A stretch of DNA of 64,000 nucleotides from Eublepharis macularius (taxonomy: Eukaryota; Chordata; Lepidosauria; Squamata; Eublepharidae): assembly GCF_028583425.1 (NCBI RefSeq), contig NC_072800.1:91402501-91466500 (forward strand), read 5' to 3'. The notes below the pieces were generated by a model. That model saw only the letters and a list, made by a program, of their open reading frames with translations, had not been told where the DNA came from and searched no databases. Below, one piece after another: positions 54,801 to 64,000 of the stretch. The first letter of the stretch is position 1. Each line of letters starts with the position of its first letter. The translations under genes and the position numbers were made by a program.

Positions 54801-56219
54801 TATGAGAGAGACTAGATCAGTAACTTTTGAAAATCAAGAAGATGATGTCAATGAAGAAAAAGAACAAAGGTGGAAAGAGGAGAGCTCAGAATTGGGAAAT
54901 GGAAGGAAGGAGACAAAGAGTGCACCCAGGGTAGAACTGAGTGATATGTATATGCAGCATATATACACAAGAGCCATTGAAGGTTCTTTGCCTCCCACTT
55001 TCTCTAAAGGAGTTTGTGTGACAGTATCCCCCCTCCCGTGTCTCAGGGTCAAAGGGGATAATCCTTCACATTAGCCAGCCTATTAACTCTGCGCTTGTAA
55101 AAACACCCGGGCCTGTCACAGTTACTCCTGGCCCTGTTCCCTGCTGCCCATCAACTGAGCAGGAGATCATCTGTAAGGGGATATCCCCGGGGCCGTGTGC
55201 TGTTGACACTGAGAAAGAAAGAATTTGGGGCTGGAGTGCCACTCAGGTTACCGATGATTTGGAAAATCCGCCCACTTGTAAGGGCGCTGACAGCTTTGTA
55301 TACAAACTCTCACTGCTCGGGATAGCGAGAGAGCAGCCGGCCGAAGGCTATAAAGAGCTTGACTGACGTGGCCCCGGTGGGGACACAGTGGAGCTAGAGG
55401 GCAGAGAGGTCACCCTTTTTGGACAGCAGGGATGCTGCTTACAGGGGGACAACGCAGTCCTCCAAAGGAAGGGGGAAATTGCTGAGTAGCTTCTGAACAT
55501 CTGCATGTTGCCGGAATACTTTATTATTATTATTTTTAAAAAGTTTTATATGTAAACAATCTCAATCCTGTGCCTCGATATGTAGAAGACTCGAAGGGGC
55601 ATATTAATCCCGATGCACGGAATTTAGATGGCATGTTGCTTGCATTTGAAGTGTTGGAATGGAGGGAGGGGAAGACCTGCTTTGTACGCAGAAGGACCCA
55701 GGTTCAAACGTTACTTCCCTCACAAGTTCACCACAGAACCAACTCGGGCTCAAGCAGACACACAGCAGTTCTGGGGAATGTATAGATAAAGCAGAGCCTA
55801 AATGGGCTCAGAAATTTGCCGCTGGGGGAGGGAGAGAACCTACCCTTCTCCCAAGCTTTTTTCCCCTGTGCAAAAACAGTGAGGCGGCAGGGTGGAGGGG
55901 AGAGTTTTCCTGTTTCTGCCGCTACATGTAGAGGGATTATGTGCATGTGTGGCAGCAGAAATGGGAAAGCTCCTCACCCCACACTGGTTTTGCACAGAGA
56001 AAAACACTTGGGGGAAAGCCAAGAGCTCTCTCTCCCCAGGCAGCAGCTTTCTGAGCCCATTTGGGCTCTCCTTATTTAATACAAGCCATTCCCCAGAGCT
56101 GCTGTGTGTCTGTGTGGGGCCCAAGTTGGCTCCATGGAAAACTCGTGAAGGAAGTAACGTTTAGAGTGACCATCAGTTCCTGATATTTCTAGTTAAAAAG
56201 ATCTCAGGGAACAGAGAGG
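54801..56219. other. Intergenic, with a candidate conserved block at 55060-55360
   Basis: No exon recognised. 55060-55360 is repeat-free, with 'gatcatctgtaaggggatat' and 'gctgacagctttgtatacaa'. At 55660-56130 a diverged inverted/direct duplication appears: phrases such as 'cagcagttctggggaatgt' and 'gccattccccagagctgctg' are inverted copies. Confidence 0.3.
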
Positions 56220-56625
56220 GCTCATTTTGAGCAGGAAGACAGCTCTGGTAGTTCCCCAAAGAGGTCACATGTCAGGTGGCCCCATCCACCTGACTCTCGG
56301 CCATTTTGGGCCCGTTTTGGCCTGGATTGGGGCTGAAATGGCCTGGATTGGGCCTCTGATGTGTGGTGGATCACTCTCCCGCTCAGCAGCGGCCTAATCC
56401 TTACCATTTTGGGCCCCCTTTCGGCCATTTTCAGGCCCTTTTGGGCCCAATTTTGGCCCTGAATGGCCAGGATTGGGTCCAAAACAGCCAGGATAGGTGA
56501 TGTCAGGGGGTGTGGCATAAGCAAATCAGTTATGCTAATGACACATTTCTGGTGATGTCAAGGGCCGTGGCATATGCAAATGAGTTATGCTAATGAGTTC
56601 CTCCAGCTCTTTTTCTACGGAATGA
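56220..56625 (-). repeat. Octamer-containing dispersed repeat, reverse copy
   Basis: Reverse of 29000-29445: 'ctcattttgagcaggaagac', 'ggccattttgggcccg', an exact ATGCAAAT octamer near 56573 and 'cctccagctctttttctac'. Confidence 0.6.
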
Positions 56626-59140
56626 CTCCTGGAAACAGATATTGGAAAAGATGGCTTTCTGTATGAGATTCTGGAACATCAGAACAGAGAGCCATGAACT
56701 AGAAAGATTTTCTGTCTTAGTAGTTTCCAGTGATCAAAGATATCACAACAGCAGACCTATTTGTTTTAGTCTCAATAGCCAGGTGAAGTTTCCATGTTCA
56801 GGGGAAATGTGCCTCGGAGCACCAATTGTTGGAGTCAACATCAGAGAGTGAGTGTTGACCTTCATGTGCTGTTTGTAGGCCTTGGATGGTGGTAGTACAT
56901 CTTGGCTGGCTTCTGTAAGAAAGAAGATGCTGGACTAAATGGACTTTTAGTCTGATCTGGTGAGTTGTTGGCTATGTGAGTCCATTCACTTGCAACCAAT
57001 TATAGAGTTTTTGTATTATTCTAGAGTATCACATCTAGTCATGCAGCTCACAGACCATTAATAGCAAAGGGAACAACAGTGAAATTAAGCATTTCAGTTT
57101 CTATCCATAAACTTTCAAGGACATAGGGCAAGATGACTGACATACACTGCTGGTAAAATTTGGAGGAGGAACCCCCTTTTCATACAGAGAAAACCATGCT
57201 TTGGGAGAATTATCCACCCTTCTAGAAGGAAAGCTACATGGGACCGAGACCACCAGGAGACTCTGGTGGGATTAAGCAGAGAGGCCGGTAGGATCTGACC
57301 CAAAGTACACAGAACTTGGTGGCGTCAGCAGCTGGTAGTTTGTGGGCAGAACACGTCCTCTGTGAGATGGAAAGCAAAAAGTCAATGCAATTTCATCGGA
57401 AGTGTCTGAAAATTCATAATTTGCGCTACGGTAAATACACTTTATGATTGATTAGATCATGGCCATTTCCATACTACTCACCTTCATCCGGAACGCTGCA
57501 AAACGTCGTGAAAAAAAGTGGAAGATAGCGTCTTCTCAGACGAGTTTTGCGACTGTTCAAGAGATTCCGGAACTCCGTTCCCCCACGTTCCTACTGAAAA
57601 AAGTCCTGTGGCCAGGTAACGTTTTGCCAGTAAGAGCCACCCATGGTCACATGTGGCTGTCATATCTTTGACTTCTCATAGTCAATCATGTCTTCTCTGA
57701 CAAACATTGGCTTGCCAAGGTTTCAAGTTGGGTTCTTCCACATAACCTGAGATGCTTTTAACTGGCAATCCCGGAAATTTAACCTGAGATCTTCAGCATG
57801 GAAAACAAGTGGACTACTTTCAAGCCATTATGGCCCCAAATTCCATTAGGTATCTGAAGAAGTGAGACATGGCTCATGAAAGCTCATACCCTACTACAAG
57901 TTTTGTTAGTCTTGTGGGTGCTACTGGACTCTTGTTCTTTTCTACTGCACTAAAAACCAGTTTGCTCTGAAAGGAAAATCTGTATGTGTTGTGCTGGCAA
58001 GTCGCTTCCAACCTATGGCGACCCTATGAATGAAAGACCTCCAAGATGTCCTATCAATAAAGGAACTGGTATGTTTTTTTAAAAAAAAAAACTAAAAAAT
58101 TTAAATCTGGTTTTATATAAAAACCCATTTTTAAATTTAACATCATTTTAAAAAAAATCTTCCATAAGAGCAAGAAATATTTCTCTTCGAACTGAAGTGT
58201 GCTCCGGCATGGATACCCTAGCTTCAGTGACCCTCACCTATAAAATGGGAACATTTGTGATGCTCAAGAAGCAATTTTCATTGTAGTTTAAGAATGAATC
58301 GCTGAATGCCCTTGGAGAAATCATTTCACGCTGTCCCTTGGTGTCCTCCAGCCTCAAACTTCTATTCTAGACAGCCCTGCAGAATGTTTGCGAAGAATAG
58401 ATATACGATTCCGCTCGTATAACGCTGGCAACATAGTTGGGACTTTTTCCTGTGCAAAGCTGCACAGCGAGTAACTCCATCTGGGCCATTAAACCCAAAA
58501 CCTATCTCTGGTGTCCATCCGGGAGGAAGTTCAACATCTCCGCTGCACATTTCCCAAAGAGCAGATCATCGCTTACATGCTCGGAGCTGATGTTTCTTCA
58601 CTCAACAAGAGGCAGGTCAAATGTCCAGGGATGTCCAAACAAATTCCATTCAGTGTTCTAACTCCAGGCCTAAAGAAAGCAATGGAATATCCAACAAGCC
58701 TCCGGCTCACTCGTGCATTTTCTTCACAGCTGTCTCTGTCTGTAGCAGTAAGTAAAGTCGCTCCAGAGAATGACCCTCTGGGGTGATTGACTGACCACAG
58801 GGGGCGCTGGTGGGCTGCCTACAGCTGTGAGGCCTCATCCTTCCCTAACGGGCTGGGAAATTCTCATTCCAAGGCGGAAATGTAATAGCAGATCCCAGTG
58901 GCTGGGCATTTGCTTGACTAGGAGAAGGCAGTTGGGGAGTGCGCAACACTGGATAATGTGGGCAGCTCAAATCAGGAATGCTCAGATCTCCACTTCCTAC
59001 ACTTCTGTAAGAAATTTAATTAATGGAAATGAGGACCCCGATCCGGCTGCACTAAAACTGACATTCCTTTTGGTTGCTGTGGGAAAGTCATAGTGCCTGC
59101 TTAAATGAATGGGTTGAAATTAGGGGAAATGCCTGGAAAT
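56626..59140. other. Intergenic; one half-MITE and one PLE-type arm
   Basis: 57462-57560 is a left half of the hairpin MITE family ('ggccatttccatactactca', 'gaagatagcgtcttctcaga'). 57845-57950 is a PLE-type arm. No exon recognised elsewhere. The sequence at 58792-58807 is a weak CTCF-like core (see rejected items). Confidence 0.35.
57845..57950 (+). mobile_element. PLE-type arm with ribozyme-like core
   Basis: CTGAAGA (57854-57860), one extra A, stem II GTGAG..CTCAT, GAAA (57878-57881), then 'gctcataccctactacaagt' and 'gtgggtgctactggactctt'. Confidence 0.6.
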
Positions 59141-59149
59141 CTTCCCAGA

Positions 59150-59310
59150 GATTTATTTTTTTTAAATTCATTTATTGGCTTTATTATCCACTTTCCTTGT
59201 GAACAGGCTCAAAGCAGTCACAACACAGATAAACAAGTTTACAATAAAATCAACATTAAAAGCATAAAAAACAGTTTACACAACAAAATTTGGCAGCAAT
59301 ATTTGACTGG
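59150..59310 (-). mobile_element. LINE 3' end fragment
   Basis: A TTTATTGGC-rich block with 'aggctcaaagcagtcacaac' resembles reversed LINE 3' tails elsewhere in the window. Confidence 0.45.
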
Positions 59311-59848
59311 TCAGTAGGGATGTGCGTTTCGGCATTCAGAATGCCGAAAGAATGCCGAAACAAAAGTGTTTCGGCATTCTTCAAGAATCCCGAAACGTTT
59401 CGGGGAATGCCGAAACGTTTCGGGATTGCCGAAAGAAAAACCCGAAACGTTTCGGGATTCTTTCGGCATTCTTTCGGCATTCGAGAATCGCCATTTTGAT
59501 TTTGCTAGCCGTTTGCCTTAGCAAGCGGCTAGCAAAATCCTGCTGGAAGCAAAGGCTTCCTGCAGGCTTTTAGAAGAGGGGAGGGGGGGAGAAGGAGTGA
59601 ATCACTCACTCCTTCTGTCACCCCCCACCCCTCTTGCAAAGGAGGATAGGGAATCCTGCTTTGCCTTGCAAATGCAAGGTGCAAGCATTGCATTGCACTT
59701 TGCATTTGCAAAGCAGCAGAGATTCCCGCCAAAACTAACAGGTAGGGGAGGGGGAGCAGGAGGAGGGTGGCTCTTGGAGTGTGGGTGGGGAAAGGCAGGG
59801 GACTGGGGACTTTAGGAGTCACCAATCCCACTGCTGCATTCTCATGCC

Positions 59849-59897
59849 AGCCAATAGATTTAAATCTTTGGCTGAGGCTGCAGCAGGGGATTTAAAT
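59849..59897 (+). promoter_or_regulatory. Candidate promoter, CCAAT and TATA-like boxes
   Basis: 'agccaatag' (59849-59857), 'tttaaat' at 59859 and again at 59891, followed by a CTG-rich transcript-like leader. It lies about 30 bp before the first exon-like block. Confidence 0.35.
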
Positions 59898-59919
59898 TTG
59901 GAGCAAGACTGTCTGGAAC

Positions 59920-60041
59920 ACTTCTGTTGCTGCTGCTGCTGAGCTGTGACCGAGAGAGGAGAAGAAGAGAGACTGCACCTGGAGCCTGGAGGACATCTGC
60001 CTGGAGGATCAACTGTGCTGGACATCCTGAGAGGACACCTG
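59920..60041 (+). other. Exon-like block A (non-coding 5' exon candidate)
   Basis: Ends 'gaggacacctg' before donor gtaggc at 60042. 'ggatcaactgtgctggacat' is shared in diverged form with exon-like block B (near 62335). The start is arbitrary. Confidence 0.35.
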
Positions 60042-60136
60042 GTAGGCCTTTTTAAAATTTTTGTAAATTTTTTTGATGCTGGGCAATGTGCTGCTGTGGC
60101 CTGCCTCTGCAAAAAGGTGTTGCAGTTTATTCTTGG

Positions 60137-62190
60137 CATGGCCTGGGGGACAGGTTGGGCAGACAATGTTTGATGGTGGGGTGGGGGTTTCAGCATTGGT
60201 TGTTGTGCTTGCCTTCTTAAAGCTTGATCCACTGTTTTAAGATTAAAACAAGAGTGTGCCAGCTTTGGGCCTACACAGGCCAGAAGCCTTTCTTCTGGCT
60301 GGCTCTCACAGTTGTGCTCCACAATCTGGAATGGTGTGGCTTGCTTTTCTGTGTCTGGTCCCCTGCTTGCAAGGATTCCCAACAGGCTCCGTCCTGATCA
60401 ACTGTGCCAGCCTGTGGGCCACACACAGGTATGGCCTGGGGGACAGGTTGGGCAGACAATGTTTGATGGTGGGGGGGGGGGGTTCAGCATTGGTTGTTGT
60501 GCTTGCCTTCTTTAAGCTTGATCCACTGTTTTAAGATTAAAACAAGAGTGTGCCAGCTTTGGGCCTACACAGGCCAGAAGCCTTTCTTCTGGCTGGCTCT
60601 CACAGTTGTGCTTCACAATCTGGAATGGTGTGGCTTGCCTTTCTGTGTCTGGTCCCCTGCTTGCAAGGATTCCCAACAGGCTCCGTCCTGATCAACTGTG
60701 CCAGCCTGTGGGCCACACACAGGTATGGCCTGGGGGACAGGTTGGGCAGACAATGTTTGATGGTGGGGGGGGGGGGGTTCAGCATTGGTTGTTGTGCTTG
60801 CCTTCTTTAAGCTTGATCCACTGTTTTAAGATTAAAACAAGAGTGTGCCAGCTTCGGGCCTACACAGGCCAGAAGCCTTTCTTCTGGCTGGCTCTCACAG
60901 TTGTGCTTCACAATCTGGAATGGTGTGGCTTGCTTTTCTGTGTCTGGTCCCCTGCTTGCAAGGATTCCCAACAGGCTCCGTCCTGATCAACTGTGCCAGC
61001 CTGTGGGCCACACACAGGTATGGCCTGGGGGACAGGTTGGGCAGACAATGTTTGATGGTGGGGGGGGGGGGGTTCAGCATTGGTTGTTGTGCTTGCCTTC
61101 TTTAAGCTTGATCCACTGTTTTAAGATTAAAACAAGAGTGTGCCAGCTTCGGGCCTACACAGGCCAGAAGCCTTTCTTCTGGCTGGCTCTCACAGTTGTG
61201 CTTCACAATCTGGAATGGTGTGGCTTGCTTTTCTGTGTCTGGTCCCCTGCTTGCAAGGATTCCCAACAGGCTCCGTCCTGATCAACTGTGCCAGCCTGTG
61301 GGCCACACACAGGTATAGCCTGGGGGACAGGTTGGGCAGACAATGTTTGATGGTGGGGGGGGGGGGTTCAGCATTGGTTGTTGTGCTTGCCTTCTTTAAG
61401 CTTGATCCACTGTTTTAAGATTAAAACCAGAGTGTGCCAGCTTCGGGCCTACACAGGCCAGAAGCCTTTCTTCTGGCTGGCTCTCACAGTTGTGCTTCAC
61501 AATCTGGAATGGTGTGGCTTGCTTTTCTGTGTCTGGTCCCCTGCTTGCAAGGATTCCCAACAGGCTCCGTCCTGATCAACTGTGCCAGCCTGTGGGCCAC
61601 ACACAGGTATGGCCTGGGGGACAGGTTGGGCAGACAATGTTTGATGGTGGGGGGGGGGTTCAGCATTGGTTGTTGTGCTTGCCTTCTTTAAGCTTGATCC
61701 ACTGTTTTAAGATTAAAACAAGAGTGTGCCAGCTTCGGGCCTACACAGGCCAGAAGCCTTTCTTCTGGCTGGCTCTCACAGTTGTGCTTCACAATCTGGA
61801 ATGGTGTGGCTTGCTTTTCTGTGTCTGGTCCCCTGCTTGCAAGGATTCCCAACAGGCTCCGTCCTGATCAACTGTGCCAGCCTGTGGGCCACACACAGGT
61901 ATGGCCTGGGGGACAGGTTGGGCAGACAATGTTTGATGGTGGGGGGGGGGTTCAGCATTGGTTGTTGTGCTTGCCTTCTTTAAGCTTGATCCACTGTTTT
62001 AAGATTAAAACCAGAGTGTGCCAGCTTCGGGCCTACACAGGCCAGAAGCCTTTCTTCTGGCTGGCTCTCACAGTTGTGCTCCACAATCTGGAATGGTGTG
62101 GCTTGCGTTTCTGTGTCTGGTCCCCTGCTTGCAAGGATTCCCAACAGGCTCCGTCCTGATCAACTGTGCCAGCCTTCGGCCCACACACAG
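60137..62190 (+). repeat. Tandem array, 292-295 bp monomer, seven marker copies
   Basis: The marker 'gagtgtgccagctt' occurs at 60252, 60546, 60841, 61136, 61430, 61722 and 62014, giving periods of 294, 295, 295, 294, 292 and 292 bp. Length differences come mainly from a poly-G tract after 'tttgatggt'. Copies are almost identical, suggesting recent amplification or homogenisation. A diverged eighth copy lies around 62455-62670. Each full monomer contains 'cacacag|gtatgg', a good 5' splice site, at 60429, 60723, 61018, 61313 (gtatag), 61607 and 61899. Open frames of 85-126 codons are a by-product of the repeat and not genes. Confidence 0.9.
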
Positions 62191-62261
62191 GCCTGCTGCT
62201 CCGGCTTTGGTAACCCTTCCCGTTTGCTGGCCTGGCACTCACTGTTTTGCTTCACATTCAG

Positions 62262-62372
62262 GTTGTTTATCGTTGGTGGACCTCTTCTGGACTGGACTGC
62301 ACTTGGTTGACATCGGCCTGCAGATCTCTGCGTGGAGGATCAACATTGCTGGACATCTGCACTGGTGGACTG
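62262..62372 (+). other. Exon-like block B
   Basis: Acceptor 'cacattcag' at 62253-62261 and donor 'ctg|gtaggg' at 62373. It shares sequence with exon-like block A and with the array monomers, in which the acceptor AG is lost (caatctgg) but the donor is kept. Confidence 0.35.
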
Positions 62373-62808
62373 GTAGGGTTGTTGTTAAATTTGGTTTTTG
62401 AGCTTATGTCTGCTGCTGTGCCTACCTGCAAGCATATGCTTTGGCTCTGTCTTTATGGCTTGGGCCGGGGGGGGGGGCATTTTCTGGTTGGGCAAGAGGA
62501 TATTGTTTGGGGGTTAGGGGGGCCAGCATTGATCGCAGTGCCTGCTTTCTTTCATGTTTCATTTTTCAAGTTTGAGTGTGGGGTGGGCATGAACTGCTGT
62601 TTCACAGGACTAAAAAATGAGTGTGCCAGCTTCTGGCCTGCACAGGCCAGAAGCTCTGCTGGGTGGATGTGTTTTGTTTTGCTGCTGGTTGGCCCTAGCC
62701 TTTAAGGGGGGGGGGCTGACTTGGCTTGTGCAACGGGGCCTTGAATTTTGGGGTTGCGTGTGCGGCGTGTGGTGTTGACTCTGCTAACATTTCCAATTTT
62801 CTTGACAG

Positions 62809-62878
62809 CATCGTGGAGGAGAGGAGGACCAGCTGCAAGACCGCCTGAACATCGCTGGACTGCAGGACTGGTGTTACT
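62809..62878 (+). other. Exon-like block C
   Basis: Branch-like 'tgctaac' (62783-62789), pyrimidine tract and 'cttgacag' (62801-62808). Candidate donors: gtgtta at 62871 or gtgagc at 62879. Confidence 0.35.
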
Positions 62879-63167
62879 GTGAGCGAGTCCGGGTTCACAT
62901 TTGGGTGGCCTTGGGGGTGGGTTCTTGCTAGCTTGGGAGGGGGGAGGCTCATCTTCAAAACACCACATCCACACCCCACACCGACATACCACAGAAACAT
63001 CGGTCCCGCTAAATAGTGTCTCTTAGGTAGGTAGGCCAGTTGGTAGGTGATCAGTGGATAATTGCCCTCAACATAATTATTAGGGAAACCGAGCCTAGTT
63101 TTTTTTAAAAAACTAAATAGGGACTCAGCAGGGAAAGCATTAGTGAGTGAGTGTTAGGTTTGAATTC

Positions 63168-63191
63168 TATATATATATATATATATATATA
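63168..63191. repeat. (TA)n microsatellite
   Basis: About 12 repeats. Confidence 0.9.
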
Positions 63192-63560
63192 AAAATTTGT
63201 AATAGCTGTCAATAGGCTTCCCATTAGTGCCCCCATAACTAGGGTTCCACTGCCCATCTCTGGCACCCGTGGTGGTGCCAGGCCGGCCCGGGCATACTAG
63301 TGTGTGAGTGTTTAAGGCTTTGTCACCTGTTATTGGGGTTTAGGGCCAGCTCAATTCCAGAGGAATTCAGCTGATTGGCAGGCTCAGGTTCCCTGACATA
63401 AATAGGGTTGCTTAAAAAGGCACTTGATTGTTCATCTCCAAGTCACAGAGCCACTAGAAACACAGATTTATAGCAGGTTAGTTAGGTCTTGAAAACAAAG
63501 TTGACCTTTGTTTTCTAAATCTTTTCTGATTAGTTAGGGTTGAATTTGGGAGGGGAAAGT

Positions 63561-64000
63561 ATGTCAGAGAGGAAAGCAGAGAGGGGACCCGGGGGAAAGG
63601 CTAGGGAGAAATCTAGAGGGGAGGAGGGGAGGGGGAGGGGGACTGCTGCGGCAGCCCCTCCATCTGAGCGGAGGAGGCCCTCCCCTGCGCTGCTGCCGTT
63701 CACCAGCCTGGCTTCTGGTGACAGGAAGAGGGTTCGCAAGACTCTCTTTCCTGAGGCAGCTGCTGGAGGGCCACCCCCAACCCGGGTGCGTGAGGCAGGG
63801 GCTGGCACTGGGCAGGGGCCTGCTGCTGAGGCTCCTCCTCCTCCAGTGGTTGCGAGCCAGCTGCTGGAGGAGGGGCAGCATGTGGTGTCTCCTGGGATGG
63901 GCGCGGAGCACATGACTTTCCCTGCGCTCCCGCTCACCCCAGGAACCCGGAGGATGTTGGAGGAACTGCCCGTGAGACCCCCCCTGGGGCGGTCCACCCC
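63561..64000 (+). CDS. Open reading frame running off the right edge
   Basis: ATG at 63561 opens a frame with no stop through 64000, at least 146 codons. It starts MSERKAERGP and is rich in Pro, Arg, Ala and Gly, with basic clusters such as GDRKRVRKTLFPE and an acidic/proline-rich later part. An in-frame TAG at 63531-63533 makes this the first Met; that TAG is also the AG of a strong acceptor ('ctaaatcttttctgattag'). The context before ATG is 'gggaaagt', with A at -3. The product is not recognised. Given the hAT-like left end of the element, a transposase N-terminal region is one possibility. GC-rich DNA can hold long frames by chance, and the minus strand is also open here (63997-63530), so confidence is moderate. 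Confidence 0.4.
   Translation, partial: MSERKAERGPGGKAREKSRGEEGRGRGTAAAAPPSERRRPSPALLPFTSLASGDRKRVRKTLFPEAAAGGPPPTRVREAGAGTGQGPAAEAPPPPVVASQLLEEGQHVVSPGMGAEHMTFPALPLTPGTRRMLEELPVRPPLGRST

Larger units (their letters stand above)
59315..64000 (+). mobile_element. Large hAT-like element, right end outside window
   Basis: Begins tagggatgtgcgtttcgg, similar in form to the hAT ends in this window (tagagatgggc). Over 150 bp it repeats 'tttcggcattc', 'gaatgccgaaa' and 'cgaaacgtttcgg' in both orientations, as expected of transposase-binding sub-terminal repeats. It continues through a promoter-like segment, a tandem array, exon-like blocks and an open ORF. The right terminus is not in the window, so the class and the 8-bp duplication cannot be confirmed. 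Confidence 0.5.

Noticed and set aside
58792..58807. CTCF-like site (ccacagggggcgctgg)
   Set aside because: The core AGGGGGCGC is good, but the upstream half is offset by one base from the consensus; too weak to call without binding data.
60137..62190. CRISPR-like array
   Set aside because: Units are about 294 bp and contiguous, with no short repeat/spacer structure; the DNA is vertebrate.
60256..62401. Repeated 85-127 codon ORFs (MPASGLHRPE...)
   Set aside because: They repeat with the 294-bp monomer on both strands; the frames are explained by the tandem array, not by coding constraint.
63530..63997. 155-codon minus-strand ORF
   Set aside because: It mirrors the plus-strand frame in GC-rich DNA; the plus frame has the better start and splice context.

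Overview
The window reads as vertebrate nuclear DNA, most likely from a squamate reptile (lizard or snake). It holds one recognisable host gene, the 3' part of WNT9A on the plus strand, with vertebrate GT-AG introns. The rest is an intergenic and intronic landscape full of CR1, L2-like and L1 LINEs, tRNA-derived SINEs, Penelope-like (PLE) fold-back repeats, hAT-type non-autonomous transposons and hairpin MITEs. The squamate call rests on this repeat mix and on the close match of the WNT9A protein to the reptile/bird form; the species cannot be named.

Layout. 1-7714: the visible part of intron 1 (exon 1, with the signal peptide, was not found and probably lies upstream). 7715-7975 exon 2, 9201-9462 exon 3, 19973-20446 exon 4 with stop. 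Intron 3 is 10.5 kb and densely repeat-filled. 20447 to about 27.9 kb is comparatively repeat-poor and probably contains the 3' UTR. From 27.9 to 59.3 kb no host exon was recognised: CR1, SINE, PLE and MITE copies, often nested, alternate with a few repeat-poor blocks that look like candidate conserved non-coding DNA (34.3-35.0, 43.2-43.9, 51.5-52.2, 55.1-55.4 kb). 59,315-64,000 is a different kind of object: a hAT-like terminus, a promoter-like segment, a tandem array of 292-295 bp monomers, exon-like blocks with good splice signals, and an ORF that begins at 63,561 and is still open at the window edge.

Main points for a second look. (1) Several PLE-type fold-back copies carry hammerhead-ribozyme-like cores, some with a PLE reverse transcriptase remnant and 11-15 bp target duplications. 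(2) The 59.3-64.0 kb element looks like an autonomous or recently autonomous transposon gene with tandem 5' monomers. (3) WNT9A exons 2 and 3 carry about eight single-base indels against the family protein, while exon 4 is clean. (4) An L1(-)/SINE(+) composite shares one 14-bp target duplication and ends 38 bp before the exon 2 acceptor. Several nested insertions give a relative chronology of element activity.
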